A stretch of 64,000 nucleotides of DNA from Polynucleobacter sp. UB-Piko-W3 (GTDB lineage Bacteria; Pseudomonadota; Gammaproteobacteria; Burkholderiales; Burkholderiaceae): assembly GCF_018881635.1 (NCBI RefSeq), contig NZ_JACVPY010000004.1, positions 1 through 64,000 on the forward strand, read 5' to 3'. The position numbers and the translations under genes were made by a program. Below are positions 22,602 through 31,351 of this stretch, piece by piece. Each line of letters opens with the position of its first letter. The first letter of the stretch is position 1. The notes below the pieces were generated by a model that had not been told where the DNA came from, searched no databases, and was given only the letters and a program-made list of their open reading frames with translations.

Positions 22602-23900
22602 TTACTTTGGCAAGATGGTTTCGCTTGCAAATAAGTCAGATGTTTTTTCACGCGCACGAATGACGTAAACATTTTTTCCATCAACCATAATCTCAGCTGG
22701 TTTTGGGCGAGTGTTGTAGTTAGATGCCATGACAAAACCATAAGCCCCAGTTGAAAGAATTGCTAGAAGATCGCCTTCTTCCACAGCAAGTTTGCGATCT
22801 CTTCCCAACCAGTCGCCAGACTCGCAGACTGGCCCTACAACATCATAGATCGAGCTCTTAGCTTCTTTCGTTTGAACGGGAACAATGCCATGATGCGCTT
22901 CATATAAGGCTGGACGCATCAACTCTGTCATAGCGGCATCAACAATGCAGAAGTTTTTCTCGGCACCAGGTTTAAGGTATTGAACGGTGGTGAGGAGCAC
23001 GCCAGCATTGCCTACTAAGGATCTGCCAGGCTCTAGAACAATATCTAAATGAGCAAAGCCACGCCCCGCTACATGGTTTAAAAGTGCATTCGTGAAATCG
23101 GTAATATCGGGCGGTGTTTCATCGCTATAGGAAATTCCGAGGCCACCACCTAAATCAAGATGGTGAATCACAATACCTTCCTTCTGAAGCTGCTCTACTA
23201 AGTCTAAAACTTTATCCAAAGCGTCTAAGTAGGGCGCAGTAGTAACAATTTGAGAGCCAATATGACAATCAATGCCCACCACATCAATCTGTGAGAGTTG
23301 ACTAGCCTCACGATATGTTTTTAAAACTTCGTGATACGCAATGCCAAATTTATTTCCTTTTAAGCCAGTGGAAATATAAGGGTGTGTTTGTGCATCGACA
23401 TCTGGATTTACGCGTAAAGATACTGGCGCGCGGCAGTTTAGCTTGTTAGCAACACGATTAATATTATGCAGTTCGGCAGTTGACTCAACGTTGATGCACT
23501 TAACTCCAGCCTCTAGAGCTGCAGCGATTTCAGTAGCGGATTTTCCGACGCCGGCAAATACGAGGCTTTTAGGATCGGCACCGATTGCTAATGCACGCGC
23601 TAATTCTCCGCCGCTCACTAAGTCAAACCCTGCACCAAGTTTTTTAAAGCAATCAATCACTGCCAGATTGCTATTTGCTTTCATGGCGTAATGTACGCGT
23701 GCGCGACGTTTGCCTTTGTTATCAATGCAGGCCTTGTCATAAGCTTGGTAAGCTTCAGTCAGAGCTTTCTTGCTGTAGACATAAAGTGGCGTACCAAATT
23801 CTTTTGCTAAATCCGCCAGCCGAACTTCTTCAGCGTGCCAATTACCTTCGCGTTCAGTAAATCCAGATAATGGTGGAAGTGGAATTGCTTTACTTGTCAT
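22602..23900 (-). CDS. lysA: Diaminopimelate decarboxylase
   Basis: PLP enzyme for the last step of lysine synthesis (meso-DAP to lysine). 432 aa, fold III. PLP lysine is Lys74 in HYAMKANSN. The GGGLGISYSDE loop binds the cofactor phosphate, and the active-site cysteine lies in VGPVCESGDWLG. The start codon overlaps the stop of the lptM-like gene by four bases, so the two are coupled. Confidence 0.97.
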   Translation of the reverse strand: MTSKAIPLPPLSGFTEREGNWHAEEVRLADLAKEFGTPLYVYSKKALTEAYQAYDKACIDNKGKRRARVHYAMKANSNLAVIDCFKKLGAGFDLVSGGELARALAIGADPKSLVFAGVGKSATEIAAALEAGVKCINVESTAELHNINRVANKLNCRAPVSLRVNPDVDAQTHPYISTGLKGNKFGIAYHEVLKTYREASQLSQIDVVGIDCHIGSQIVTTAPYLDALDKVLDLVEQLQKEGIVIHHLDLGGGLGISYSDETPPDITDFTNALLNHVAGRGFAHLDIVLEPGRSLVGNAGVLLTTVQYLKPGAEKNFCIVDAAMTELMRPALYEAHHGIVPVQTKEAKSSIYDVVGPVCESGDWLGRDRKLAVEEGDLLAILSTGAYGFVMASNYNTRPKPAEIMVDGKNVYVIRAREKTSDLFASETILPK

Positions 23901-24091
23901 TGCTTTGCCGGTGATGAATTGCTGGTACTAGCAGGGTTTTGTGGTGGATAGAGCCTGCCTTTAGGTTCCAGCTCTGTAGGGGCTGGTGGCGCACTGGGTG
24001 GATTTGGCATATACAAAGGACCCCTAACCCCACATCCAACTAGGGCTATTAGTAGGGCAATGCCAAAGGCTCTATTAAGAATCGATATCAT
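23897..24091 (-). CDS. lptM: Small lipoprotein, LptM (YifL) type
   Basis: 64 aa from the ATG at 24091. A lipoprotein signal peptide ends in LVGC with Cys20, followed by GVRGPLYMPNPP, which matches the CGxKGPLYxP hallmark of LptM, a lipoprotein that assists LptD maturation in E. coli. The rest is Pro-rich. An upstream TTG/GTG-type extension would place residues before the signal peptide and is rejected. The same lysA-adjacent location is seen in other proteobacteria. Confidence 0.88.
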   Translation of the reverse strand: MISILNRAFGIALLIALVGCGVRGPLYMPNPPSAPPAPTELEPKGRLYPPQNPASTSNSSPAKQ

Positions 24092-24138
24092 GAATGTCTC
24101 TAAAACGAATGATTGAATATAGCATGCAGGACTCTGGA

Positions 24139-24522
24139 ATGAATCCAAATAATTTGACCGTGGAAGCCATTGATGACAAGCAGTTTCATCAGCTAGGCAG
24201 CAATTTATTGCAGTCTATTGAAGTAGCCTTGGAGGCTGCTGATGACGAATTGGATCTGGATTTAGATGTGGAACGCCAAGGCGGGAATGTCATCAATATC
24301 CGCTTTAGGGATAAAAGCGTAATTGTGGTCAATACCCAGCCACCTTTACACGAAATTTGGGTGGCAGCGAAGTCTGGCGGTTATCACTACCGTTGGGCAG
24401 GCACCATGGCAACGCCTTTGTGGCTCGATACCAAAACTGGCCGAGAGCTCTTAAATGATTTGACGCAGTTTGCTAGTGCTCAGGCTGGTCAGGCTGTGAA
24501 GATTGGGCTGATTAAACCTTAA
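24139..24522 (+). CDS. cyaY: Frataxin homologue CyaY
   Basis: Iron-binding regulator of Fe-S cluster assembly. 127 aa from the ATG at 24139, chosen because AGGA (24128-24131) is seven bases upstream and the family begins with the helix QFHQLGSNLLQSIEVALE. Earlier ATGs at 24094, 24109 and 24124 lack this. The acidic stretch DDELDLDLDVE and the PLHEIWVAAKSGGYHY motif are conserved. Divergent from lptM with 47 bp between starts. Confidence 0.93.
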   Translation: MNPNNLTVEAIDDKQFHQLGSNLLQSIEVALEAADDELDLDLDVERQGGNVINIRFRDKSVIVVNTQPPLHEIWVAAKSGGYHYRWAGTMATPLWLDTKTGRELLNDLTQFASAQAGQAVKIGLIKP

Positions 24523-24526
24523 GTCT

Positions 24527-25609
24527 TTAGGCTGCACCAGTAGCAGATAAAGTTTCGATCACTTGGGTATCAGGTACGCTCTTAATTTGAGCCTTACCCA
24601 TCTTCTCTAGGATGACGTAGCGAATTTGGCCGCCCTCAGTTTTCTTATCCACTTGCATCAGCTCCATATAACGTTCTGCGCCAAATTTAGGTGGAACAGT
24701 AGGCAGATTCATTGATTTGATAATCTTGGTGAGACGTTCGAGCTCAGCTTTGCTAATGAGGTTTAAACGGTAAGATAAGTCAGCACCCATCACCATGCCG
24801 CAGCCAACAGCTTCCCCATGAAGCCATTCGCCATAACCCATGCCAGCCTCTATCGCATGTCCAAATGTATGGCCAAAGTTGAGAGTTGCACGAATGCCGC
24901 CCTCTCTCTCATCTGCGGAAACTACTGCAGATTTAATTTCACAAGAACGCAGTACTGCATGTCCCATAGCGTTTGTATCGCAGGCCAGCAATGCCCCTGT
25001 ATTTGTTTCAATCCAATCTAAAAATTGAGCATCAGCAATGGCACCATGTTTTACCACTTCGGCAAGGCCTGCTGAGAGCTCTCTCGGTGGCAAAGTTTTT
25101 AGTGTGTTGAGGTCTGCAATTACCGCAACAGGCTGATGAAATGCCCCAATCATATTCTTACCCAAAGGGTGATTGATGCCAGTTTTACCGCCAACTGAAG
25201 AATCAACCTGGGCCAATAAGGTCGTTGGTACTTGAATGAAGCGAACGCCACGCATGAAGCTGGCGGCAGCAAAGCCTGTCATGTCGCCAATCACACCACC
25301 ACCTAAAGCAATCAACATAGTTTGCCGATCGGCGCCAAACTTTAAAAGATCATCAAAAATAAGCTGAAGATTTTTCCAGTCTTTATAGGACTCGCCGTCC
25401 GGAAGGGTGATCGTTCTAAGGGACTTACCAAATACCTCTAAGGTCTTAGTCAGGCGGGCTGCATAAAGCGGCGCAACTGTAGTGTTAGTAACGATATAAA
25501 TTGAAGTGGATTTTTCACAGGCGCTAAACAAGCTGGCTTGATCAATGAGATCGCTGCCAATATAGATTGGATAGCTACGGTTACCAAGATCAACTTCAAG
25601 TGTTTTCAT
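24527..25609 (-). CDS. aroB: 3-dehydroquinate synthase
   Basis: NAD- and metal-dependent second step of the shikimate pathway (DAHP to dehydroquinate). 360 aa. [19 protein letters not shown] binds [15 protein letters not shown] and [11 protein letters not shown] supply metal ligands. Two adjacent ATGs (25612, 25609) are possible starts; a TTG at 25642 inside aroK is less likely. Follows aroK and converges on cyaY with four bases between stops. Confidence 0.96.
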   Translation of the reverse strand: MKTLEVDLGNRSYPIYIGSDLIDQASLFSACEKSTSIYIVTNTTVAPLYAARLTKTLEVFGKSLRTITLPDGESYKDWKNLQLIFDDLLKFGADRQTMLIALGGGVIGDMTGFAAASFMRGVRFIQVPTTLLAQVDSSVGGKTGINHPLGKNMIGAFHQPVAVIADLNTLKTLPPRELSAGLAEVVKHGAIADAQFLDWIETNTGALLACDTNAMGHAVLRSCEIKSAVVSADEREGGIRATLNFGHTFGHAIEAGMGYGEWLHGEAVGCGMVMGADLSYRLNLISKAELERLTKIIKSMNLPTVPPKFGAERYMELMQVDKKTEGGQIRYVILEKMGKAQIKSVPDTQVIETLSATGAA

Positions 25610-25625
25610 CATAGTGCCAGTATAT

Positions 25626-26150
25626 TTAAGCGGAAAGTTCAAGTTGCATGATTAAGGTATTGACCAGCTGATTCACGCTGGGCTTGCCAGTTTCAATCAC
25701 ATGATCGGCGATTTCGCGATAAAGAGGATCACGAATAGTGTATAAATTTTCCAGAATTTGTTTGGTATCGCCATTGAGAAGCAAAGGGCGTCCGTCGCCC
25801 CCTTTAGTACGATGCCAAAGCTCATTTGGATTTGCATGAAGATAAATGACGGTACCATGCTCGCGGAGCGCTTGACGGTTGTCGGGAAATAAAACAGCAC
25901 CACCACCCGTGGCTAAGACAATGTCATGCTCATTTGTAATTTCTCGAATGACTTGCGCCTCTCGTTTACGAAACCCTTCTTCGCCTTCCATCTCAAAGAT
26001 CACTGGAATCTTGACGCCACAGCGCTCTTCAATCACATGATCAGCATCTAGAAAGCGGCGACCTAATTTCTTAGCCAGCATTTTGCCCACGGTCGACTTA
26101 CCAGCGCCCATGAGGCCAATGAGAAAGATATTATTCGTCGGAGAGTTCAC
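25626..26150 (-). CDS. aroK: Shikimate kinase
   Basis: Phosphorylates shikimate. 174 aa, with Walker [10 protein letters not shown] at residues 12-20 (Lys18), DADHVIEE for shikimate binding, GGGAV, and the lid region RPLL. The start is a GTG at 26150 preceded directly by AAAGG; the only downstream ATG would delete the first strand and P-loop. It sits 12 bp after the secretin gene, matching the classical pilQ-aroK-aroB order. Confidence 0.95.
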   Translation of the reverse strand: MNSPTNNIFLIGLMGAGKSTVGKMLAKKLGRRFLDADHVIEERCGVKIPVIFEMEGEEGFRKREAQVIREITNEHDIVLATGGGAVLFPDNRQALREHGTVIYLHANPNELWHRTKGGDGRPLLLNGDTKQILENLYTIRDPLYREIADHVIETGKPSVNQLVNTLIMQLELSA

Positions 26151-26162
26151 CCTTTGATTTTA

Positions 26163-27263
26163 TTAGGGTTTATCAATAACGGTAGGCGTTAGGAAGACAA
26201 GTAGCTCAGTTTTGTCTTGTAATTTAGATTTATGGCGAAATAAGTGGCCAATGAGAGGAATATCACCTAGCAAGGGGATTTTGACTTCATCTTCCCTTTC
26301 GGTTGTCTGAAAAATACCCCCAATAATGACTGTTCCTCCGCTCTCAACGGTCACCTCAGAACTCAAACTTTTAGTATCAATGGCGTATCCCTGCTCTGTT
26401 TTCATACCAACGGTGTCCTTATTAATGCCAACAAGCATGGAGATTTTTCCGTCAGGATGAATTTTTGGCAAAACTTCTAAGCGCAAATTAGCCTTCCGAA
26501 ATTGCAATTTACTGCCATTTTGTGAGGTCGTTTGATAGGGGAGCTCAGTACCTTGTTCGATAGTAGCTTTCACTTGATCACCGGTCATGATGCGGGGGTT
26601 AGAAAGAATCTTGCCTTGGCCATCCGATTCAAGGGCTGATAGTTCCATTTGTAAAAGACGACTCCCATTTCTAGAGACTAGAGTTGTAGCCACAGTTGCT
26701 GGATTAAATCCACTTAAGCCCGATCCACCTAAATCAACATTGCTAGAAACTTTCTGATCCGGGTTGCCACCTAAGGAATTCGCTTGGTAGCCAAGCTTCA
26801 CCCCTAGTTCACGGGCAAAGCGCTCATCAGCTTCTACAATGCGGGCCTCAATGAGTATTTGCCTTGGGCTGTTAACGTGGTCGCCACCAAAGGGTAGGGC
26901 AGCATCTTCACGACGATACTTTTGGAATGCGGTAATTTCTGCATGAGGACCAATCCAGTAAATATCGCCGTTACGAACTAGCCGTAATCCCCTACTCGCT
27001 AGAATCGCATCAAGCGCTGTATGCCAGGGCGTGTTATTGAGTTCAATCGTCATCCTGCCTTTGATGGATTCGCTTAACAAAAAGTTGGTGTTAGAAAGTT
27101 TTGCAAGCACCTGCAAAAGCGCAGTCACTTCAATATCGGTAAATTGCAAACTAATGGGGGCTTCCAGCAAGTTTTGTGCGGGCATGTTGGCGCGTATTGG
27201 ACTAAGAAAAAAAATGGATAAGAGGCCAATACAAAAACTGAATTTTTGAATGTTTTGGTGCAT
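26163..27263 (-). CDS. Short secretin of the PilQ/HofQ family
   Basis: Outer-membrane secretin at the classical pilQ position (before aroK). Only 366 aa, against about 700 for PilQ and 410 for HofQ. A signal peptide (about 1-25) and an STN/N0 domain (about 35-100) are followed after only about 35 residues by the secretin core (QILIEARIVEADERFARELG onward), ending IPLLGDIPLIGHLFR...LLVFLTPTVI. AMIN domains and the usual roughly 70-residue N1 domain are absent. The core motifs look intact, so it is probably functional as a minimal secretin, though its pilus or transport partner is unknown. Confidence 0.85.
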   Translation of the reverse strand: MHQNIQKFSFCIGLLSIFFLSPIRANMPAQNLLEAPISLQFTDIEVTALLQVLAKLSNTNFLLSESIKGRMTIELNNTPWHTALDAILASRGLRLVRNGDIYWIGPHAEITAFQKYRREDAALPFGGDHVNSPRQILIEARIVEADERFARELGVKLGYQANSLGGNPDQKVSSNVDLGGSGLSGFNPATVATTLVSRNGSRLLQMELSALESDGQGKILSNPRIMTGDQVKATIEQGTELPYQTTSQNGSKLQFRKANLRLEVLPKIHPDGKISMLVGINKDTVGMKTEQGYAIDTKSLSSEVTVESGGTVIIGGIFQTTEREDEVKIPLLGDIPLIGHLFRHKSKLQDKTELLVFLTPTVIDKP

Positions 27264-27280
27264 GCGTTATGGGGTCTGCT

Positions 27281-27973
27281 TTATTCGGTTTTCGAGGATT
27301 TGAGACTTAGGGTTTTGCCTTTGCTATGGCTTAGAGTGGCCAGATCTTTATCAAGTTGAGTCAAGCGCCAATCTCCCAAAACAAGCATCCCCTTTTGAAA
27401 CATCACAGTGCCTTGCCCAGAATCAAAAAATGCCTGATGGGAGCCCCCCATTTGGCTAGCCCCCAAATATCGCCAGCGACGTAACTCCACCTCATGAGGA
27501 AGCGCTTGAGGCTTGGCGGTAACTTTATGGGTTAACTTATTTTCTATTAATGAGTGAACACTCACTTCTATTAAATCCATTGCTTCATATAGGTCGTCTT
27601 GCTCCATTTGCAATTCAGTACGTAACAGAATGAATTCTTTTTTAAGATCAGTAATTTCCTTATGCGACTCTTGGATCTGAGCTTGGGAACTTGTTTTTAG
27701 AGAGTCATAGCCAACCAAAAGCGCAATACTAGTACCGAAAACGCAGGCAGCAAAAGCAAGGAATCCTCCTAATTTTGGAATCTGACCCAATAGATTTTGG
27801 CTACCGAAGGCCTCTGGCTCGGTTCGATCTTTGTTTGGTGTTGAGGGCTTTAAAGGGCTGCCCTTGGGGTAACTGGGTTTACGAATTCCATGGGGATCAG
27901 GAATAGCTGGATCATCACCAAGCTCACTCAAAATATCGTCGAAAGATTGGGGGGAAATATGGCGAGATGGCAT
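27281..27973 (-). CDS. Membrane/coiled-coil protein adjacent to secretin, possible PilN/O/P-like linker
   Basis: 230 aa, not recognised as a named family. Residues 1-68 are Pro-rich and probably cytoplasmic. A single membrane helix lies at about 69-88. A helical, probably coiled-coil segment (QESHKEITDLKKEFILLRTE) runs 95-140. The C-terminal 160-215 has a GG..D..G.V...G..LG..R...L pattern reminiscent of the PilP/GspC beta domain that docks secretins. It occupies the place of pilMNOP, 17 bp before the secretin gene. The link to PilN, PilO and PilP is inference from topology and location only. Confidence 0.6.
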   Translation of the reverse strand: MPSRHISPQSFDDILSELGDDPAIPDPHGIRKPSYPKGSPLKPSTPNKDRTEPEAFGSQNLLGQIPKLGGFLAFAACVFGTSIALLVGYDSLKTSSQAQIQESHKEITDLKKEFILLRTELQMEQDDLYEAMDLIEVSVHSLIENKLTHKVTAKPQALPHEVELRRWRYLGASQMGGSHQAFFDSGQGTVMFQKGMLVLGDWRLTQLDKDLATLSHSKGKTLSLKSSKTE

Positions 27974-28099
27974 GACCTTATTTTCAAGTTTAGGGAAGGA
28001 ATAGCCATCGGCTTGGTTTGAAGCTCATGTCAGACAAGACAGGCATCAAAACTCAAAAACAAGGGTTTTGGAACTTTTAGGCAAATTACTTAAGCACCC

Positions 28100-28105
28100 T
28101 ATAAT
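28100..28105 (+). promoter_or_regulatory. Consensus -10 close to the ponA start
   Basis: A perfect TATAAT lies eight bases before the ponA ATG, which would place transcription start at or within two bases of the start codon (leaderless mRNA). The matching -35 (TTAGGC-like at 28077) is poor. The 140-bp divergent region otherwise shows little structure. Confidence 0.4.
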
Positions 28106-28113
28106 TTGAGCTT

Positions 28114-30450
28114 ATGGCCCTCCCCCCAAAAGACAAGCCGCCGCAAAATCAGCGCCCAAGCCGTCAAGACGATAGAAGTCCGCGATACTCCCGAGTGGGG
28201 CCTGACTCAACCCGAAAATCCTCTAGCAATCCTTTGGTGAAAGCCATATTGATTATTGGCGTGGTGTTTGCAATGGTAGTGACGCTGTTGATGGGCTACG
28301 CATTTTTAGTAGCCAAACCAAATTTACCGAAAATCTCAGCTTTAACCGATTACAACCCGAAAACCCCGCTCCGAATTTATACGGCAGATAAGGTTTTGAT
28401 TGGCGAGTTTGGGGAAGAGCGCCGCAAAGTGATCCCACTGGCTGAAATTCCAAAAAGCATGCGTAATGCTGTCTTAGCTATTGAGGATGATCGCTTCTAC
28501 TCCCATGGCGGTGTCGACTACGTCGGGATTTTGAGGGCTACCTTGACTAATTTGCGGGGAAATTTATCTCAGGGCGCTTCCACCATCACCATGCAGGTGG
28601 CTCGAAACTTTTTCCTGAGCAATGAGAAAACATTCAGTCGAAAAATCTATGAAGTTTTATTGGCCTGGGAAATCGAGGCGCAACTAACAAAAGATAAGAT
28701 TCTTGAAATCTATATGAATCAGATTTTCTTGGGTCAAAGGGCTTATGGTTTTTCAAGTGCCGCCCAGATTTACTTTGGCAAAGAATTAAAAGACATCACG
28801 ATTGCAGAGTCTGCAATGTTGGCAGGATTACCAAAGGCGCCTTCCGCGTATAACCCTGTCTCGAATTTCCGACGAGCCAAAATTCGTCAGGAATATATCT
28901 TGCAGCGCATGCGCGATTTGGGATACATCAGCTCTGAGGAATATCAAATAGCCATGATTGAGGAGTTGCGTATTCGCGGCTTGGGTAATGAATTTACTGT
29001 GCGCGCAGACTTCCCTGCAGAAATGGTTCGACAGTTACTTTTTACTCAATACGGTGAGGCGATTTATTCTCAGGGAATCGATGTCTATACAACGATCTTA
29101 AAGGCGGACCAAGATGCCGCTCATAAAGCTGTGCGTCGTGGCATATTTGAGTATGACTTACGACACGCTTATCGTGGTCCAGAGGGCTTTATTGATCTTC
29201 CTGAGGATCGTGTCAAGCGGCAACGCGCTATCGATGAGGCTTTACTTGCCTATCCACAGTTAGATGATTTGCAATCTGGTGTTGTGCTCGATGTGAAACC
29301 AAAAGAAATGCAAGTCATGATTGCTACTGGCGATACAGTCATCTTAAAAGGTGATGACATGAAATTAGCCTCAGCATCAATTACTGATAGCGCTCAGCCC
29401 AAAAAACGTTTACGTCCCGGTGCGATAGTGAGATTACTTTTAGACGGGGGGGTGTGGAAGTTGGCGCAGCTACCTCAAGTCGAAGCAGCTTTTGTTTCAA
29501 TGAATGCAGATACTGGCGCGATTTTATCCTTGGTCGGGGGTTTTGATTTTCGACGCAATCAATTCAACCACGTGACTCAGGCTTTACGACAGCCCGGCTC
29601 TTCGTTTAAGCCATTTATCTATGCCGCAGCAATAGAGAAAGGCTTTACACCAAACACGATGGTCAATGATGCACCTTTATCGATTGGTAGCTTGGAAACA
29701 GGTAGCCAGGCTTGGGAACCAAAAAACTATGACGGTAAGTATGATGGCATGATACGTTTACGCAATGCCTTGGCTAAATCAAAGAATTTAGTATCGGTTC
29801 GTATTATTCGTGCAATCGGTCCTTCCTATGCACAAGAATATATCCAGCGATTTGGTTTCGAACCTGAAAAACACCCACCTTATTTGACAATGGCTTTGGG
29901 TGCTGGTTCAGTAACGCCTTTGCAGATGGCCTCAGCATATAGCGTATTTGCCAACGGCGGATATCGCGTTGATCCTTTCTTAATTGATAAGATGATTGAC
30001 GCTAAGGGGGCTGTTTTATTTGAGGCAAAACCTACCCATGCTGGTAAGGATGCCGCTCGCGTACTAGATGCTCGTACGGCTTTTGTAATGGACAGCATGC
30101 TCCAAGAGGTTACCAAAACTGGCACCGCTGCTTCTGCCCGCCCTAAGCTTGGTCGTAATGACATTGCTGGAAAAACCGGCACTACCAATGACTCTCATGA
30201 CGCTTGGTTTGCTGGATACAACCCGAAGATCGTAGCAGTTGCTTGGATTGGTTTCGATAAGCCAGCTAGCTTGGGTGATCGTGAGACAGGTGGAGGGCTC
30301 GCTCTGCCAATGTGGATTTCATATATGGCTACCGCTTTAAAAGATATCCCGCAGGAATCGCGCATCGTGCCAGAGGGCGTTACACAAGCTGATGGAGATT
30401 GGTTTATTCCAGAATTTGCTCGAACTGGCGGAGTTCGTGAACTGCAATAG
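28114..30450 (+). CDS. mrcA: Penicillin-binding protein 1A
   Basis: Bifunctional peptidoglycan synthase in the inner membrane. 778 aa. Basic Pro-rich cytoplasmic tail (1-45) and one membrane helix (about 46-68). The GT51 glycosyltransferase has catalytic Glu124 in IEDDRFYSH and the QGASTITMQ motif. The transpeptidase has Ser496-X-X-Lys499, SKN at 556-558 and KTG at 687-689. All catalytic motifs are intact. Divergent from the secretin group, as ponA is in Pseudomonas, but followed here by a transposase and gltB. Confidence 0.96.
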   Translation: MALPPKDKPPQNQRPSRQDDRSPRYSRVGPDSTRKSSSNPLVKAILIIGVVFAMVVTLLMGYAFLVAKPNLPKISALTDYNPKTPLRIYTADKVLIGEFGEERRKVIPLAEIPKSMRNAVLAIEDDRFYSHGGVDYVGILRATLTNLRGNLSQGASTITMQVARNFFLSNEKTFSRKIYEVLLAWEIEAQLTKDKILEIYMNQIFLGQRAYGFSSAAQIYFGKELKDITIAESAMLAGLPKAPSAYNPVSNFRRAKIRQEYILQRMRDLGYISSEEYQIAMIEELRIRGLGNEFTVRADFPAEMVRQLLFTQYGEAIYSQGIDVYTTILKADQDAAHKAVRRGIFEYDLRHAYRGPEGFIDLPEDRVKRQRAIDEALLAYPQLDDLQSGVVLDVKPKEMQVMIATGDTVILKGDDMKLASASITDSAQPKKRLRPGAIVRLLLDGGVWKLAQLPQVEAAFVSMNADTGAILSLVGGFDFRRNQFNHVTQALRQPGSSFKPFIYAAAIEKGFTPNTMVNDAPLSIGSLETGSQAWEPKNYDGKYDGMIRLRNALAKSKNLVSVRIIRAIGPSYAQEYIQRFGFEPEKHPPYLTMALGAGSVTPLQMASAYSVFANGGYRVDPFLIDKMIDAKGAVLFEAKPTHAGKDAARVLDARTAFVMDSMLQEVTKTGTAASARPKLGRNDIAGKTGTTNDSHDAWFAGYNPKIVAVAWIGFDKPASLGDRETGGGLALPMWISYMATALKDIPQESRIVPEGVTQADGDWFIPEFARTGGVRELQ

Positions 30451-30462
30451 TTCTTCATCATC

Positions 30463-31167
30463 ATGGCTCGGCAAGCACGAACTCTAATACCTGGCCAAGT
30501 AATGCATGTGATGGTTCGTGGCAATAATCGCGAGACTATTTTCTTTGGAGGTGAGGATCGTCACATTTACTTGGAGTGGTTGCGAGAAGCAGCGAGACAA
30601 TTTGCTTGTGCTGTACATGCATTTGCATTAATGCCTAATCATGCGCATTTATTGTTAACCCCACAAAAAGAAGATTCTTTAGCTAAAACGATGCAATCGC
30701 TAGGCCGTCGTTATGCCCAATACTTTAATCAACAACATCATCGTTCTGGAACGATTTGGGAAGGACGTTATCGCTCCTCTTTAATTGACCCAGATTATTT
30801 TTTACGTTGCCAACGCTATATTGAGCTCAATCCGGTAAGGGCTGGGTATGAGTCAAGCCCACAAGACTCCAGTTGGACTAGCTTTGCCACTCATATTGGA
30901 GGAAAGAGGGAGCCTTGGTTGGCAGACCACCAGCACTTTTGGAGGCTAGGTAATACGCCTTTTGAAAGGCAAATGAACTGGGCGAACTTTGTAAAAGAGG
31001 GTGCGCCCCACTGGGAAGACCAGCAAATCACCGAATCCTTGCTTCGATCCAAGCCTTGGATTAGCGATATTTATGCAAATAAGCTATTTAAGGATGATCC
31101 AGAGGCGACCAAAATCCGGGATCGTGGCCGTCCTAGAAAAATTAAGTTAATAAATTCAGTAACTTAG
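30463..31167 (+). CDS. REP-associated tyrosine transposase (RAYT, Y1/HUH family)
   Basis: Single-strand transposase of the IS200-like Y1 superfamily. 234 aa, with HUH motif His60-Ala-His62 in MPNHAHLL and probable catalytic Tyr119 in [11 protein letters not shown], plus WEGRYRSS. The C-terminus carries [10 protein letters not shown], an AT-hook-like segment. Such single-copy, domesticated transposases usually act on REP-type palindromes rather than moving themselves. It starts 12 bp after ponA; a short inverted repeat lies downstream. The ORF looks intact. Confidence 0.88.
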   Translation: MARQARTLIPGQVMHVMVRGNNRETIFFGGEDRHIYLEWLREAARQFACAVHAFALMPNHAHLLLTPQKEDSLAKTMQSLGRRYAQYFNQQHHRSGTIWEGRYRSSLIDPDYFLRCQRYIELNPVRAGYESSPQDSSWTSFATHIGGKREPWLADHQHFWRLGNTPFERQMNWANFVKEGAPHWEDQQITESLLRSKPWISDIYANKLFKDDPEATKIRDRGRPRKIKLINSVT

Positions 31168-31206
31168 AAGTTTCCTAGTGGTTAGTGACAACTGTAGTGC
31201 CTTAAC

Positions 31207-31261
31207 TCTGTCCCCTTTTAAGTCTCTCATTGTGGTGCATGCTGTAAATAAATGGGACAGA
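31207..31261. repeat. Inverted repeat downstream of the RAYT gene
   Basis: TCTGTCCC (31207-31214) and GGGACAGA (31254-31261) form eight-base inverted arms around 39 bp. It lies 39 bp after the transposase stop and ahead of the gltB promoter. RAYT genes are often flanked by short palindromes that are their targets, so this is a candidate terminal or REP-like element. Only one copy was noticed in the window. Confidence 0.4.
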
Positions 31262-31276
31262 CTCATTTTATTTCTG

Positions 31277-31305
31277 TTGCATCGATATGGGTATTCACCT
31301 ATATT
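31277..31305 (+). promoter_or_regulatory. Sigma-70-type promoter for gltBD
   Basis: TTGCAT (31277-31282) and TATATT (31300-31305) are separated by 17 bp. The predicted start near 31312 gives a 40-nt leader before the ATG at 31352. This supports the shorter GltB start, because the promoter falls inside the possible longer reading frame. Confidence 0.6.
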
Positions 31306-31351
31306 TGATCCTCCAAAAGTTATTTGGCCTTTGTCGCCCCTCGGAAATACT

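Noticed and set aside
24094..24138. Longer CyaY from the ATG at 24094
   Set aside because: Only two bases from the divergent lptM start, no SD, and the extra 15 residues are not family-like; 24139 has AGGA at correct spacing.
31178..31351. 58-residue N-terminal extension of GltB
   Set aside because: It overlaps a good promoter and an inverted repeat and is not family-like; the ATG at 31352 gives the normal start ahead of catalytic Cys26.
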